A stretch of DNA of 64,000 nucleotides from Haematobia irritans (taxonomy: Eukaryota; Arthropoda; Insecta; Diptera; Muscidae), in assembly GCF_050003625.1 (NCBI RefSeq), contig NC_134399.1, positions 107,548,615-107,612,614 on the forward strand, given 5' to 3'. Position numbers and translations under genes: made by a program. The number at the start of each line of letters is the position of its first letter. Position 1 is the stretch's first letter. Below the pieces are notes generated by a model. It worked only from the letters and a program-made list of their open reading frames with translations. It had not been told where the DNA came from and did no database searches. Below are positions 46,673 to 57,663 of the stretch, one piece after another.

Positions 46673-47890
46673 AGATGGACTCAAAATTGATCGCTATCAA
46701 TAATCTTGGATCTTAGATCAATAGTTTGATGCATTACAAACGGGGTCACGGTGTTAGTTTATCGTATGATAGAAGGTATAAAAAGCTAATGAAATTTCTT
46801 GAAAAACGCATTCGTTTAGATCCGGGATTCTTCTGGCCGATGTGGTTTGGTCTTAGTTTAGTAGTAATATTAAATGGTTTAAAAAATATTCTATATCTGG
46901 TAGGGGCTACAGCGCCTTTGTTCTTTATTTGCGATTTTCGTATATATTGTAAATTTTTTAACATGACCAATTTCCCAAATAAGGATTTGTCTTCAAAACC
47001 AATGCAATGCATACAAACATTTTTTCTCGAACTATTATGTAACATGTTCGGTGGTGCAAAATCACTTGTATAGATTACATAAAGCAATTTTTATTTACAA
47101 CTAAAATCCCAATACAATTGAAAGTCTAAAATGATTGAAACTTTGTGCACATACCATGTTGCAGGAAGGAAGTCCGTGCTGTAATAACCACCTAAATAAC
47201 AGACTATGCTATTACCAATTACATGTACGACACAATGTAATTGTTTATACCCTCTGGCAGAGGAGGAGGTATCTGCATAAACATTTAACCACACTAAAAA
47301 AAACTAAAATACCATATTTGACTTTGAGTACTATGGCTACTTTTAGATGGATGGATAGATGATGGTGGATGGTTGAATTGTTATAAAATCTCCAATATTA
47401 TTTTTTTATGGTATTTCTTGGCAAAACAATAGGTAACATGGTACTCAATATTGTTATTGGTTAAACCATAGGAGGAGACAGTCATATTGTCTTGCAACAA
47501 GTTCCAATGGCTTTATCATATTTTCATTTAGGTTTTTTTGTACAATTTTTTTTTCGCCGGGAGACCATTTTTATTGCAGGCATCATGGTGAGACCATCCA
47601 ATCTGGTATAGTGTGTTTGCAACATAACCAAAGTGAGAAATATTTAAGAGATCTCCTTGGTGTGTTACTTGAGTTCATTATGCCAAAACAAACAATGCAG
47701 TCACTGCGGTAACAAATGTTTGTGAATTCCTAATGAGATTATTTCAAGTAATTCATATTTGTTTATTATACATTACTCTATCTATGTTTTGTAGTGACAC
47801 ATTATTGTATTGCTTATGATACCTTTAGTGCATACCGGGAATGCTAGTTTTCGTTGTGTTACGTAATATTGAATTTGAATGAATGAATTG
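46673..47890. other. HINE end relic and unassigned DNA
   Basis: 46720-46790 (GATGCATTACAAACGGGGTC, then GGTATAAAAA) is a decayed HINE family 3 5' end in minus orientation. The 115-codon ORF that starts within it has no recognisable domain and probably is chance. From 46790 on I see nothing certain. Confidence 0.4.
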
Positions 47891-47892
47891 GT

Positions 47893-48118
47893 TTCTCAAT
47901 TCAAAATAGATTTTTCTAAAGTTTGTGCCTTAAGTCTTTTGTTTATAGAATTTGGCATTGTGTGAAAACTTTGGTATTGGGATACAATTTCTCAAAAATT
48001 TTAAATTCTTAATTATTATAAGTTTTCTATTGGTTTAGTTAAAAATATTTTTCAGATATACTGTTCATCATTTTTGTTAACCCTATAAAGGATTACAAAA
48101 TGTGATTCCTTTTTTTCA
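47893..48118 (+). repeat. tandem duplication, unit 1
   Basis: Contains CTTAAGTCTTTTGTTT, TTAAATTCTTAATTATTATA, TTTTCTATTGGTTTAGTTAA and TGTTCATCATTTTTGTTAAC, all found again in unit 2 (48119-48283 plus 49743-49830). Confidence 0.75.
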
Positions 48119-48283
48119 ACTATTGTTATATAAAGTTTAGGTCTTAAGTCTTTTGTTTTGTCATGGATATTAATTACACAGCTCCTCTGTCCTAATCTTT
48201 TATATGTATTTGCCAATAATTTCTCAATTTCTCAAAAATCTTAAATTCTTAATTAATATCTGTTTTCTATTGGTTTAGTTAAA
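48119..48283 (+). repeat. tandem duplication, unit 2, first part
   Basis: Starts after TTCAAC, repeats CTTAAGTCTTTTGTTT and TTTTCTATTGGTTTAGTTAA, then stops where a HINE begins. It resumes at 49743 with ATATTTTTCAGATAT. Confidence 0.75.
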
Positions 48284-49742
48284 ACAAGTAAGGAAAGTCT
48301 AAAGTCGGGCGGGGCCGACTATATTATACCCTGCACCACTTTGTAGATCTAAATTTTCGATACCATATCACGCCCGTCAAATGTGTTAGGGGCTATATAA
48401 AAAGGTTTGTCCCAAATACATACATTTAAATATCACTCGATCGGGACAGAATTTGATAGACTTCTACAAAATCTATAGACTCAAAATTTAAATCGGCTAA
48501 TGCACTAGGGTGGAACACAATGTTTGTAAAAAAATATGGGAAACATTTAAATCTGAAGCAATTTTAAGGAAACTTCGCAAAAGTTTATTTATGATTTATC
48601 GCTCGATATATATGTATTAGAAGTTTAGGAAAATTAGAGTCATTTTGACAACTTTTCGACTAAGCAGTGGCGATTTTACAAGGAAAATGTTGGTATTTTG
48701 ACCATTTTTGTCTAAATCAGAAAAACATATATATGGGAGCTATATCTAAATCTGAACCGATTTCAACCAAATTTGGCACGCATAGCTACAATGCTAATTC
48801 TACTAACTGTGCAAAATTTCAACTAAATCGGAGCAAAAAATTGGCCTCTGTGGTCATATGAGTGTAAATCGGGCGAAAGCTATATATGGGAGCTATATCT
48901 AAATCTGAACCGATTTCAACCAAATTTGGCACGCATAGCTACAATGCTAATTCTACTCCCTGTGCAAAATTTCAACTAAATCGGAGCAAAAAATTGGCCT
49001 CTGTGGTCATATGAGTGTAAATCGGGCGAAAGCTATATATGGGAGCTATATCTAAATCTGAACCGATTTCAACCAAATTTGGCACGCATAGCTACAATGC
49101 TAATTCTACTCCTTGTGCAAAATTTCAATTAAATCAGAGTAAAAGATTGGCCACTGTGGTCATATGAGTGTAAATCGGGCGAAAGCTATATATGGGAGCT
49201 ATATCTAAATCTGTCCCGATTTCAATAAAATTTGACACACTTGACTACACTACTAATTGTATTGCTAGTGGACAATTTCAACCAAATTGGTGTAAAACTC
49301 TGGCTTCTGGGACCGTATTAGTCCATATCGGGCGAAAGATATATATGGGAGTTATATCTAAATCTGAACCGATTTCAATAAAATTTGGCACACTTGACGA
49401 CAGTACTAATTGTTCTTCTTGTGCAAAATTTTAAGCAAATTAGAGTAAAACTCTGGCTTCTGGGGCCATATAAGTCCATATCGGACGAAATATATATGGG
49501 AGCTATATCTAAATCTGAACCGATTTCTTCCAAAATCAATAGGGTTCTATTCTGAGCCAAAACACATACTTGTTTTAAATTTGAAGTCGATTGGACTAAA
49601 ACTGCGACTTAGACTTTGATTACAAAAATGTGTTCACGGACAGACAGACATGGCTATATCAACTCAGGAGCCCACCCTGAGCATTTTTGCCAAAGACACC
49701 ATGTGTCTATCTCATCTCCTTCTGGGTGTTGGAAACATATGT
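48284..49742 (-). mobile_element. HINE family 1 inserted in the duplicated sequence
   Basis: 3' end first: AAACAAGTAAGGAAAGTCTA, hairpin GTCGGGCGGGGCCGAC at 48305, then AAATCGGCTAATGCACTAGG, about five central repeats at an exact 153-bp period (ATCGGGCGAAAGC at 48868, 49021 and 49174), a short GGACAGACAGACATGG tract, and CACCATGTGTCTATCTCATC. The last 5' bases (CCTGTTCCACAGTG type) are missing. Confidence 0.85.
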
Positions 49743-49830
49743 ACTAAATATTTTTCAGATATCCTGTTCATCATTCGTGTTAACCCTATAAAGGATTACA
49801 AAATATTTATTGTGATTTATTTTATTTCCA
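49743..49830 (+). repeat. tandem duplication, unit 2, second part
   Basis: ATATTTTTCAGATATCCTGT, TCGTGTTAACCCTATAAAGG and ATTACAAAAT pair with 48049-48105 of unit 1. The following SINE begins a few bases later. Confidence 0.75.
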
Positions 49831-49835
49831 ACTAT

Positions 49836-50173
49836 GGGAGCCACCGAGGTGCAATGGTTAGCATGCCCGCCTTGCATACACAAGGTCGTGGGTTCGATTC
49901 CTGCTTCGACTGAACACCTAAAAGTTTGTGCAGCGGTGCATTATCCCATCTCAGTAATGCTGGTGACATTTTCTTCTCTAAGTTTCACTGCAATGTGGAA
50001 TGCCGTTCGGACTCGACTATAAAAAGGAGGTGCCTTGTCATTGAGCATAACATGGAATCGGGCAGCACTCAGTGATAAGAGAGAAGTTCACCAATGTGGT
50101 ATCACAATGGACTGAATAGTCTAAGTGAGCCTGATACATCGGGCTGCCACCTAAACTAACCTAACCTAACCTA
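49836..50173 (+). mobile_element. tRNA-derived SINE, copy 5
   Basis: GGGAGCCACCGAGGTGCAAT to CTAACCTAACCTAACCTA. It has a small internal deletion after TGGTGACATTT (the GAGGGTTTCAAAG part is missing). B box GGGTTCGATTCCTGC intact. Confidence 0.9.
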
Positions 50174-50252
50174 GACCAATATTTCCATGTGTTACAAAGG
50201 GAATGACAAAGTTAATATACCTCCCATCCTCCACCATAGGATGGGTATAAAA
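50174..50252 (-). mobile_element. HINE family 3 5' end fragment
   Basis: AGACCAATATTTCCATGTGT, GGAATGACAAAGTTAATATA and CACCATAGGATGGGTATAAA form only the outer 5' end of the element. Confidence 0.7.
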
Positions 50253-51584
50253 ATGGAATAAATTTTTAATCAAATATATTTTTTACTTCTAAATAATTTT
50301 GGTGATTAATGCATTTTCAACTAAAATATTAATTGGATCAATTAATTTCGCAATCGAATTAGAAAAAAAAAATAGATGGCGTTGGGAAGATGATATTTTG
50401 TAAAGTTTCAGTTTTGTTGGAGCCTGCGTCAATGCAAAGAGAAAATTTACGCAATATTTTACAGTTTTTTCTTAACTTTTTGTCGACATCCTTAACCATA
50501 AAATTAAAATTATTTATCCATACACTTTAGCTATATATTTACTTTACCTATCTATACACTAACTTAAGTATCTTTTTTCAATTTAGTGACTTCCTAAATA
50601 TTGGATTGGATAACACCTTTAGTAGTTTTTGTATGAATACACCCTGACCACTAGTAAAACAAAAAATTTGAAAAATGAAAGCTTTCCACATTCAAATTAC
50701 CATTAGCTAATTTTAGTGTTTTATAAATTGACCTCTCACATTGACAAAGTAATTTGGGGAAACAAATAAATATATTTTTCATTTGCTACCCATAAACATT
50801 ACACACACATCATCATCATCACTATCCTCACCATCCCAAAAAATGGCTCTCATTGCATGTAGTGATGACTATGAAATTTCTTCTGGATAAAGAGTTTTCA
50901 ATCAATAACTCCAATGGCATTGACTGTCGTTATGCTGTATATGGTGTGCCAGCAAATAGGCAGACAAGATTAACGAGTTTGCTGTTGTTTTCCAAACATA
51001 CCAAATGCCTCCCTCTTGCTGATCATAGCTTCTGCACATTATCAATACAAATGACCATGGTCATGGACCTCAATCCTGAATTAGTGGTTTTGGTTTGTTA
51101 TGTGTATTTTCTAGGAGAAATGTGGTTTATGTGTTTGCAAGGAGACAGGTTTTTTTTCTATTCATGAAGTTTTTGTTTTAGATTTTCATTAATAAGAAAA
51201 AGCGAATTCTGCCTTACGTATGTGTCAAATTATGATGTATGAGGCGTTGCTGCCGAAACAAATTTTTTGATGAATCAATTCATTTTTTGTTACATTTTGT
51301 GACGGTTATTCAGTTGGTGTTTATCTTGTTTTGATGCTGTTTTTGGTCAAAATAATTACTGTTGATATCCCAAAAATATAAGGAATTGGTTCCCTGTATT
51401 TAGAGAAATAATTATAAATTATATGCAGTTAAAAGTGCGTCTATGCAGAATCTTAACCATCCTCCACCATGAATAGAAAGTATGGCCGTAGCATAAGTAG
51501 TGCTCCAAGGTATCCTTATTAGACGCCCTGCATAATTGGAGCAAGGAAACAGAAACGTCATTACAAAGGAAGGAGCTAGTAAAG
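50253..51584. other. no gene; trace of AT-rich MITE at the start
   Basis: 50300-50365 (TTAATTGGATCAATTAATTT) belongs to the ATTAATTG MITE. A CATCATCATCATCACT run lies near 50808. ORFs at 50853-51167 and 51412-51597 have no recognisable domain. Confidence 0.35.
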
Positions 51585-52240
51585 ACAAAATGTCCATGAA
51601 ATTTTCTTTAAATACAACATTTCCATGAAATTTTCCCTAAAGACTACATTTCCATGAAATTTTCCTTAAAGACAAAATTTCCATGAAATTTTTCTTAAAG
51701 ATAAAATTTCCATGAAAATTTCATTAAAGACAAAATTTCTATTAAATTTTCTCTAAAAACTAATTTTTTTTTTATGAAATTTTCTCTAAAGGCAAAATTT
51801 CCATAAAATGTTCTCCATGAAATTTTCTCCAAAGACAAAATTTCTATGAAATCTTCTCTAAAGACAAAATTTCCATGAAATTTTCTCTAAAGTCAAAATT
51901 TCTATGAAATTTTCTCTAATGACAAAATTTTTATAAAATGTTCTCTAAAGACAAAATTTCCATGAAATCTTCTATAAAGACAAAATTTCCAAAAAATTTT
52001 CCCTAAAGACAAAATTTCCTTGAAATTTTCTCTCAAGACAAAATTTTCATGAAATTTTCTCTAAAGACAAAATTTCCATGAAATTTTCTCTAAAGACAAA
52101 ATTTCCATGAAATTTTCTTTAAAGACAAAATTTCCATGAAATTTTCTCTAAAGACAAAATGTCCATGAAATTTTCTCTCAAGACAAAATTTTCATGAATT
52201 TTCTCTAAAGACAAAATTTCTCTGAAATTTTCTCTAAATT
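51585..52240 (+). repeat. second 29-bp minisatellite array
   Basis: About 22 copies of AAATTTTCTCTAAAGACAAA plus ATTTCCATG. Same unit length as the array at 8985 and a similar order of words (GACAAAATTT, then AAATTTTCT), but another consensus with CCATGA in place of CTATAGA. Confidence 0.85.
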
Positions 52241-52640
52241 ATTGGGAGATCGAGGCAGAAAAGAATTTGGAAGTTTTATCAAAGAAACTCAAATCCAACA
52301 CCTTGGAACATATCTGAAAATCCAAACGAGAGCGGATGTTAGTATCAAAAAGAAGAAGCTTAACTATATTGATCACTACGATCACTGTCCTAAAGGATTT
52401 GAGGTTGTACATAATATTATTACAACGGATTTCGTAGTACTACAAACCAAAATTAGGCAGAATAAATAGTGCACAGTGGTTCAAAATCGATTTTTTGCAT
52501 CTTTTGAATAGACACAACTGTCAACATAATTTTTCAAGATTTGTAAAAGCGGAGGTGTTTTTCCCTAAGATTGCAAATTTCACGACAAAAAGAATGCAGT
52601 TACCTTTTTCGAAAAAATGGCACAACAAATGGTAGAAACA
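52241..52640. other. no recognisable feature
   Basis: A 75-codon ORF (52242-52469) follows the minisatellite, but I recognise no domain in it. The rest is unassigned. Confidence 0.3.
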
Positions 52641-52644
52641 TGTT

Positions 52645-53280
52645 TACAAAATTTTCTATAGAAATACAATTTTGACAAAATTTTCTATAGAAATAAAATT
52701 TTGACAACATTTTCTATAGAAATAAAGTTTTGACAATATTTTCTATAGAAATAAAATTTTGGTAGCTTATTTTTGGCTCTAGTGGCAACCATGATTATGA
52801 ACCGATATGGACCAATCTTTGTGTGATTGGGGATCGGCTATATATAACTATAGACCGATATGGACCAATTTTGGTATGGTTGTTAGCGGCCATATACTAA
52901 CACCACGTTCCAAATTTGAACCGGATCGGATGAATTTTGCTCCTCCAAGAGGCTCCGGAGGTCAAATCTGGAAAACGGTTTATATGGGGGCTATATATAA
53001 TTATGGACCGATATGGACCAATTCTGGCCCATTTGCAATACCATCCGACCTACATCAATAACAACTACTTGTGCCAAGTTTCAAGTCGATAGCTTGTTTC
53101 GTTCGGAAGTTAGCGTGATTTCAACAGACGGACGGACGGACGGACATGCTTAGATCGACTCAGAATTTCACCATGACCCAGAATATATATACTTTATGGG
53201 GTCTTAGAGCAATATTTCGATGTGTTACAAACGGAATGACAAAGTTAATATACCCCCATCCTATGGTGGAGGGTATAAAA
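52645..53280 (-). mobile_element. HINE family 3, 3' truncated
   Basis: Four to five 29-bp units, TTTTTGGCTCTAGTGGCAAC, two central repeats, CCATCCGACCTACATCAATA, the GACGGACGGACGGACGG tract at 53126, and the 5' end CCCATCCTATGGTGGAGGGT. Confidence 0.78.
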
Positions 53281-53582
53281 AATCCGTCCGAAAACCATCC
53301 TTCTAAAAAAATTTTACACGCCATGGACCCTCTATGGACTAAGTTCAATCAAATTTTGACATAATTTTCTATAGAAATAAAATTTTAACAAAATTTTCTA
53401 TAGAAATAAAATGTTGACAAAATTTTTTATAGAAATAAAATTTTTACAAAATTTTCTATAGAAATAACATTTTGACAAAATTTTCTATAGAAATAAAATT
53501 ATCTATAGGAATAAAATTTTGACAACATTTTCTATAGAAATAAAATTTTGGTATATTATTTTTGGCTCGAGTGGCAACCACA
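53281..53582 (-). mobile_element. HINE family 3 left flank with 29-bp units
   Basis: About seven minisatellite units (53345-53560) end in TTTTTGGCTCGAGTGGCAAC at 53562-53581, where another element interrupts. The HINE sequence resumes at 54725. Confidence 0.65.
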
Positions 53583-54724
53583 CCCACAGAAAAACCATAT
53601 TTGAACATGGTTGCCGCATTCATTTAATGCTTATCTAGAGCATGTAATTGCCGCGACAACCATGTATTTTGTCTTTGTAAAAATAGTTTTCGAGCGGAGA
53701 AAAATGTGTGGTGGCAATAAGCATTTGAATGGTTCCCAAATATCACAAACATGTTCTATCATTTAAATGATAGAATTTGAGACCATTAAATGGTCGGGAA
53801 AATCATGTATCTGACCTTTCAATGTTTTGACTTTTTTACAGGGAAAAAAATATTTTTATAGGTTAAGTATAGACATGGCTAGAACCTTTACATGGCCATA
53901 AAGACCATGTACATTATTTTCGTGACCATTAAAGTTTTTTGCAGCGAAAATAATTTTATAAAAACATTGAGCAGGTACAAACGATTTTCATTTTGCGTGT
54001 CAGTCTTGTGTTGATTGTTTCTTGGAATGGACGGAGAATACGGATTTACTGTTTTTTGTGTTAATTTATTTATTCAGAAGTGGCACGTGGTTTTATGTGA
54101 ACACAAAAAAGGAAAGTGTAATTGAAAAAATGTACCTGTTTTTTGTTCTGTATTTTGCTGTACGGATCATTAAGTTTTATTTGCAGTTACATGATGTCTG
54201 CGTTTGTACATTTGATGGGCACGATGTGAATATGGAATAATTATTTATTGTTGAAATTGAAATAAAATAGGGTGTGTAAAAATGTATGATGTTTGCTTGA
54301 ACGGCATTATAAATACAAATAAACAATGAATTAGTTTATAAATAAAAAAAAAAAACAAATAAATAAAGATACTTTTGTGTTTTCTTTTCTCAAGTGGTGT
54401 CCTTTTTTCGACTATGAAAAGTTTTTTCATAAAGATCAAAGCAATTTAGGTTGTGACCATGTTCTTTTAACTAAAAGAAAAACATTTTTAATGAATACCA
54501 TAACATTTTAAATTGTGACCATTGTCTTTTCATTCAAACAAAATTCTTTTTATCAATATAATAACATTTTAGATTAGGACAATTATATTTTTTTTAGAAC
54601 CGTGTTCACTGAGCCAACATGGTTGCAGGTTCAAATGTTACATGGTCGCCGCAAAAATAGCTCCTATCATATTATTTTTCTCTTCGAATATGATTGTGAC
54701 AATCATGTTTCTTCTCTGCGTGTA
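53583..54724. mobile_element. 1.1-kb non-autonomous element with CACAGAAAA / CTCTGCGTG ends
   Basis: Inserted between GTGGCAACCA and TGATTATGAACCG of a HINE. Left end CACAGAAAAACCATATTTGA, right end CTTCTCTGCGTGTAT. AACATGGT/ACCATGT words recur. 54450-54715 is shared with 11104-11365, and the end relates to the foldback at 18406. ORFs at 54022-54240 and nearby show no known domain. Confidence 0.6.
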
Positions 54725-55287
54725 TGATTATGAACCGATATGGACCAATTTTTGTGTGCTTGGGGATCGGCTATATATAACTATAGACCGACCAATTTTC
54801 GCATGGTTGTTAGCGGCCAAATACTAACACCACGTTCCAAATTTGAGCAGGATCGGATGAATTTTGTTCCTCCAAGAGGCTCCGGAAGTCAAATCTGGAG
54901 AACGGTTTATATGGGGGCTATATATAATTATGGACCGATATGGACCAATTCTGGCATGGATGTTAGAGACCATATACCAACACCATGTACCAAATTTCAG
55001 CAGGATCGGATGAAATTTGCTTCTCTTTGAGGCTCCGCAAACCAAATCTGGGGATCGGTTTATATGGGGCTATATATAATTATGGACCGATGTGGACCAA
55101 TTTTTGAGTGGCTGTTAGCGGTCATATATTAGCGCAATGTATCAAATTTCAACCGAATGGGATGAATTTCGCCCCTCCAAGAGGTTCCGGAGGTCAAATC
55201 TGGAGATCGATTTATATGAGGGCTATATATAATTATGGACCGATATGGCCCAATTTTTGCATGGTTGTTAGAGACCATATACTAACA
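54725..55287 (-). mobile_element. HINE family 3 central repeats
   Basis: Three to four 153-bp type repeats in minus orientation (GGATCGGATGAATTTTGTTC; GAACGGTTTATATGGGGGCT), ending at ACCATATACTAACATT. Continues the split copy from 53281. Confidence 0.7.
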
Positions 55288-55547
55288 TTTAAATTTTATT
55301 TCTATGGAAAATTTTGTCAAAATTTTACATCTATAGAAAATTTTGTCAAAATTTTATTTCTATAAAAAACCGTACCGACTAACTTACAACGTTAAAAAGT
55401 TTTTAGATACCTTGCCATCGGCAAAGGTTAACGCAACCCAAGTAATTCGATTGCTTATGTTAGTCTTTAGTAGAAGTTTCTACGAAATCCATAGTGGAGG
55501 GTACATAAGATTCGGCCTGGCCGAACGTACGGCCGTATATACATGTT
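55288..55547 (+). mobile_element. HINE family 3 3' end in the opposite orientation
   Basis: Three 29-bp units in plus orientation, then ACTAACTTACAACGTT, AACCCAAGTAATTCGATTGC, and the 3' hairpin TTCGGCCTGGCCGAA with a GTATATACATGTTT end. It abuts minus-oriented repeats, so the locus is an inverted composite. Confidence 0.7.
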
Positions 55548-56157
55548 TTTTCTCGATTATTCGTCATCGCAATACTTTTAATTAAAGTACCAATAACGAT
55601 ATAATCGGACATTTCTAACTCGAGGTATAATATGTTTAGTGAAAAAAGAACGAAAAACTAAAAATATCGGGATATCCCAAAAACTGTTCCAATTTTTTTT
55701 AATTTGTTTTTCGAATTCAGCAGATCAAGTCATTTATTTTATGAATAGTGTTTATGATGGAATTCATAAATTTTATGAACAAATCTCATAAATTGCATAA
55801 TACATGTTTGAATGACGACGAATGCATAATTATTTTAAACGAAATTTTTGTATATTATAAATGAAACATTCATTTCTTCCAACACTGCAAAATATGCACT
55901 TTTACACAATATTTATGAAAAACGTCATACGTTATGTTATAAAATGTACCATTTCGTTTGTTTATTTTGGATTATTGTTTGACTTTAATTTTCTTGACTT
56001 TAACAATTTTTTTATGCACGTTCGATGAATGAACTAAAAAATGAGAAAAAGTAAAACATAAAGATCCCATCAAATAGCGTGAGAGAAACACAACAAAGTA
56101 TTACTCTTGCATGTATACAACACAAGCACACATTACGAGACAAACAAAATTGAACCA
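55548..56157. other. no recognisable feature
   Basis: AT-rich DNA with no ORF or repeat that I could match. Confidence 0.3.
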
Positions 56158-56383
56158 TACAAAAAAAATCTGATTCAATCATGACATTAATCTAATTAAT
56201 TTTTTAATTGAAATATATTCAATCACAGAAATGATAGTATCAATAAAAGAATTAATTGGTCCTATTAATATTTGTGATTGATTTTTGTTTTGAAACTTGT
56301 TGAATAATTTAATTGATTAATTAATTTTTAAAACTCAATTAAAACTTTAATTGAAAAAATGTCATGAAATGTTTTTCTGTGTA
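56158..56383. mobile_element. ATTAATTG-rich MITE, intact short form
   Basis: From ACAAAAAAAATCTGATTCAA to ATGAAATGTTTTTCTGTGT, about 226 bp, with inverted ends ACA(C/A)AAAAA / TTTTTCTGTGT. Useful reference for the split copies at 4184/7400 and 60056/61707. Confidence 0.7.
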
Positions 56384-56441
56384 ATGCTTCTTTATTTGCA
56401 TTTAGTTATCTCAGTTCAGTTTGTGTCGCCGCGGTGATTAA

Positions 56442-56916
56442 CCCTTTCACTACCGATGTCCACTTAGAAGGACATTCGAAAAAGTCACCAAATTCTATTT
56501 TCCCGCTTAGTTTCGATTTCTTTCTCGATGTTATTTTAAAGTAGAGGCTTTAATCTAGGTAAGCTATAAATATTGTCCATATTGGTGAAGTCTAAAATAC
56601 ATTTTTATAAACTTCTTTAACAATAAACGAAAAATACGAAAATTTTAGACAATTTTTCTACTGTATGTTTGTAGTAAATGGGCATTTATACAAAAACTAT
56701 AGCTGATACGTTTACGGGTTCTTTTTTGTATTTTTTTTACACTTTGAAAGATATTATAGGCCAAATAGCACTCATAAGGCCATTTGGTCACAATTGATGA
56801 ATAAAGTTTTCAGAACAAGCTCATATAGCTCTTGAAGTATTGAGGTAGGTTTTCAAAATGACAATTTTTGTTCTATATGCTGTTTTAACATTAGGTTTAT
56901 TTCGGTAGTGAAAGGG
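56442..56916. mobile_element. piggyBac-type MITE, 475 bp
   Basis: Perfect inverted ends CCCTTTCACTACCGA and TCGGTAGTGAAAGGG are flanked by TTAA at 56438-56441 and 56917-56920. TTAA target duplication with a CCC start is diagnostic for piggyBac elements. No transposase. Single copy in the window. Confidence 0.9.
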
Positions 56917-57114
56917 TTAAAAGATTATTTAGTACTGGAAAAGGTTGAGGAAATAAAACAATATTGACTAGTAAAATACAATACAATTATTCTCCTTGCA
57001 TGCTCGACTTTAATGAGGAAAAGTTCCATCTAATGTGTGACGTTTTCCACACATATTTCATTTCTAATATAAAACATTTCATTATTATTATGTATATATT
57101 CGTAATCACTCAAA

Positions 57115-57461
57115 GGGAGCCACCGTGGTGCAATGGTTAGCATGCCCGCCTTGCATACACAAGGTCGTGGGTTCGATTCCTGCTTCGACCGAACACCAAA
57201 AAGTTTTTCAGCGGTGGATTATCCCACCTCAGTAATGCTGGTGACATTTCTGGGGGTTTCAAAGCTTCTATAAGTGGTTTCACTGTAATGTGGAACGCCG
57301 TTCGGATTCGGCTATAAAAAGAAGGTCCCTTGTCATTGAGCTTAACATGGAATCGGGCAGCACTCAGTGATAAGAGAGAATTTCACCAATGTGGTATCAC
57401 AATGGACTGAATAGTCTAAGTGAGCCTGATACATCGGGCTGCCACCTGACCTAACCTAACC
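57115..57461 (+). mobile_element. tRNA-derived SINE, copy 6, with 12-bp target duplication
   Basis: Full-length copy between TAATCACTCAAA at 57103-57114 and at 57462-57473. Head GGGAGCCACCGTGGTGCAAT, B box GGGTTCGATTCCTGC, tail CCTAACCTAACC. The best reference copy: both ends and target duplication are clean (the first two duplicated bases may be tail). Confidence 0.95.
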
Positions 57462-57663
57462 TAATCACTCAAAACTGTATTTTTAATTTACGAAAGTTTT
57501 TCATACAATGTATGAATTCCGTCGTTGGAAAATTTTTGCGAACTCTATTCTAAAATAAATGAATTATTTTTTTGTGTGCAAAAAACTTAAACGAATACAC
57601 AGAACGAAAGCATTTTTTTCGAGACTGTCATTGAAAATTTTCAAAATGACTAAGTGGTGATTT

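Noticed and set aside
46726..47073. 115-codon ORF, possible small membrane protein
   Set aside because: It begins inside a decayed HINE end, has an AT-driven composition, and shows no recognisable domain or splice context.
48868..49434. CRISPR-like or satellite locus because of regular repeats
   Set aside because: Repeats are contiguous 153-bp units within a HINE, without unique spacers, in an animal genome.
57120..57190. tRNA gene
   Set aside because: A and B boxes are present, but the anticodon arm is irregular and the segment is the head of a repeated SINE with target duplications.
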